A DNA stretch of 6,013 nucleotides from Zymomonas sp. (lineage in GTDB: Bacteria; Pseudomonadota; Alphaproteobacteria; Sphingomonadales; Sphingomonadaceae): positions 1 to 6,013 of the forward strand of contig JAIYAJ010000350.1 in the NCBI GenBank assembly GCA_027489105.1, read 5' to 3'. The notes below the pieces were generated by a model. The model saw only the letters and a program-made list of their open reading frames with translations. It ran no database searches and was not told the DNA's origin. Below, one piece after another: positions 5,486-6,013 of the stretch; position 1 is the stretch's first letter, and each line of letters starts with the position of its first letter. The position numbers were made by a program, and so were the translations under genes.

Positions 5486-6013
5486 ATGACGCTTGCCGGC
5501 TGGAGCATGATCCTGCTCTTCACCTTGTCCTTCGTCCTGCTGGCCAAGCCGGCGGGCGACTGGATGCACGCCCTCTATTCCCGCGCCGATCTGCCCGGAG
5601 GCGGTATCGAGCGCTTCCTCTATCGCATTGGTGGCGTCGATCCTGACGCCAACCAGAGCTGGGTCGGCTATGCCATGTCGCTGCTGGCCTTCAACCTCGC
5701 GGGTCTGGCATTCCTGTTCGCGATCCTGAAACTGCAGCATGTGCTTCCGCTGAACCCGCAGGGCTTCGGCAGCGTCGAGACCCTGCTCGCCTTCAACACG
5801 GCAGTCAGTTTCGTCACCAACACCAACTGGCAAAATTATGGCGGCGAGGCGACGATGTCGCATCTGTCGCAGATGCTGGGCCTGACCGTGCAGAATTTCC
5901 TGTCGGCAGCGACCGGCATTGCCGTCGCCTTCGCCGTTATTCGCGGCTTCGCCCGGAAGGAAGCGCAAGGCATCGGCAATTTCTGGGTCGATGTGACGCG
6001 GGTCACGCTCTAC
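5486..6013 (+). CDS. kdpA: KdpA, K+-channel-like subunit of the K+-transporting ATPase (partial)
   Basis: The first 176 codons are in frame to the right edge; the family is about 560 residues, so roughly a third is visible. The start at 5486 has GAGG (5476-5479) 6 nt upstream. The N-terminal helix ([17 protein letters not shown]), the conserved [19 protein letters not shown] segment and the first selectivity-filter loop [13 protein letters not shown] (109-121) are diagnostic. Q116 corresponds to the filter glutamine of E. coli KdpA. KdpA is the inner-membrane subunit that selects K+ and passes it through a tunnel to KdpB, which is powered by ATP. The operon (kdpB, kdpC and usually kdpDE) should continue to the right. 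Nothing visible suggests damage. Confidence 0.97.
   Translation, partial: MTLAGWSMILLFTLSFVLLAKPAGDWMHALYSRADLPGGGIERFLYRIGGVDPDANQSWVGYAMSLLAFNLAGLAFLFAILKLQHVLPLNPQGFGSVETLLAFNTAVSFVTNTNWQNYGGEATMSHLSQMLGLTVQNFLSAATGIAVAFAVIRGFARKEAQGIGNFWVDVTRVTLY

Noticed and set aside
5333..5968. A 211-codon minus-strand frame opposite kdpF and kdpA
   Set aside because: kdpA is certain on the plus strand, and the antisense product is Gln/Arg/Gly-rich without motifs.

Overview
The window is GC-rich with strong GC codon bias. Its gene content (an alpha-proteobacterial-style kdpF-kdpA pair, a Rieske oxygenase with an NTF2-like partner, and a Phd/PIN toxin-antitoxin pair) fits an alphaproteobacterium, most likely a sphingomonad. 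The lineage call is inference from protein style, not from a marker gene. No rRNA, tRNA, CRISPR array or insertion sequence was seen.

Layout. Left edge (1-689): the 3' end of a DUF499-type ATPase gene, of the kind found in methyltransferase/helicase defence operons. It is followed after a perfect Shine-Dalgarno by an unrecognised 50-residue reading frame whose second half is AT-rich and whose stop lies inside a 12-bp-arm inverted repeat. This looks like the end, possibly a broken end, of a defence or mobile segment. Next (690-1547) is a DUF1444-family protein carrying an N-terminal export signal with a twin arginine, preceded by a leader that can fold in two exclusive ways around its ribosome binding site. 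On the minus strand (2267-1600) lies a Phd/YefM antitoxin and PIN-domain toxin pair, joined by a TTGA overlap, with a nested palindromic operator at the start of the antitoxin.

Middle (2391-3331, minus strand): a TetR/AcrR regulator gene coupled by an ATGA overlap to a PaaI-like hotdog thioesterase. The regulator has lost its 5' end: an in-frame stop lies just before helix 2 of its DNA-binding domain, and the codons for helix 1 are absent.

Right-centre (3396-5227, plus strand): a complete Rieske non-heme iron oxygenase alpha subunit followed at once by a SnoaL/NTF2-like protein. They form a compact catabolic operon without a reductase or ferredoxin in view. The oxygenase uses glutamate where most relatives use the bridging aspartate between the Rieske cluster and the mononuclear iron.

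Right edge (5228-6013): a regulatory gap holding an 11-bp-period direct repeat that resembles a KdpE box, a hairpin over the kdpF ribosome binding site, the 29-residue kdpF (too short for most gene finders), and the first 176 codons of kdpA, cut by the window edge. These begin a high-affinity potassium uptake operon.

The regions look functionally separate: defence remnant, toxin-antitoxin module, regulator/thioesterase plus oxygenase cluster, then core potassium transport. The pattern suggests an accessory stretch inserted or rearranged beside the kdp operon. I found no convincing wholly new system. The best leads are the exported DUF1444 protein with its leader switch, the regulator truncation beside the oxygenase, the Glu-type Rieske/NTF2 pair, and the KdpE-like box.
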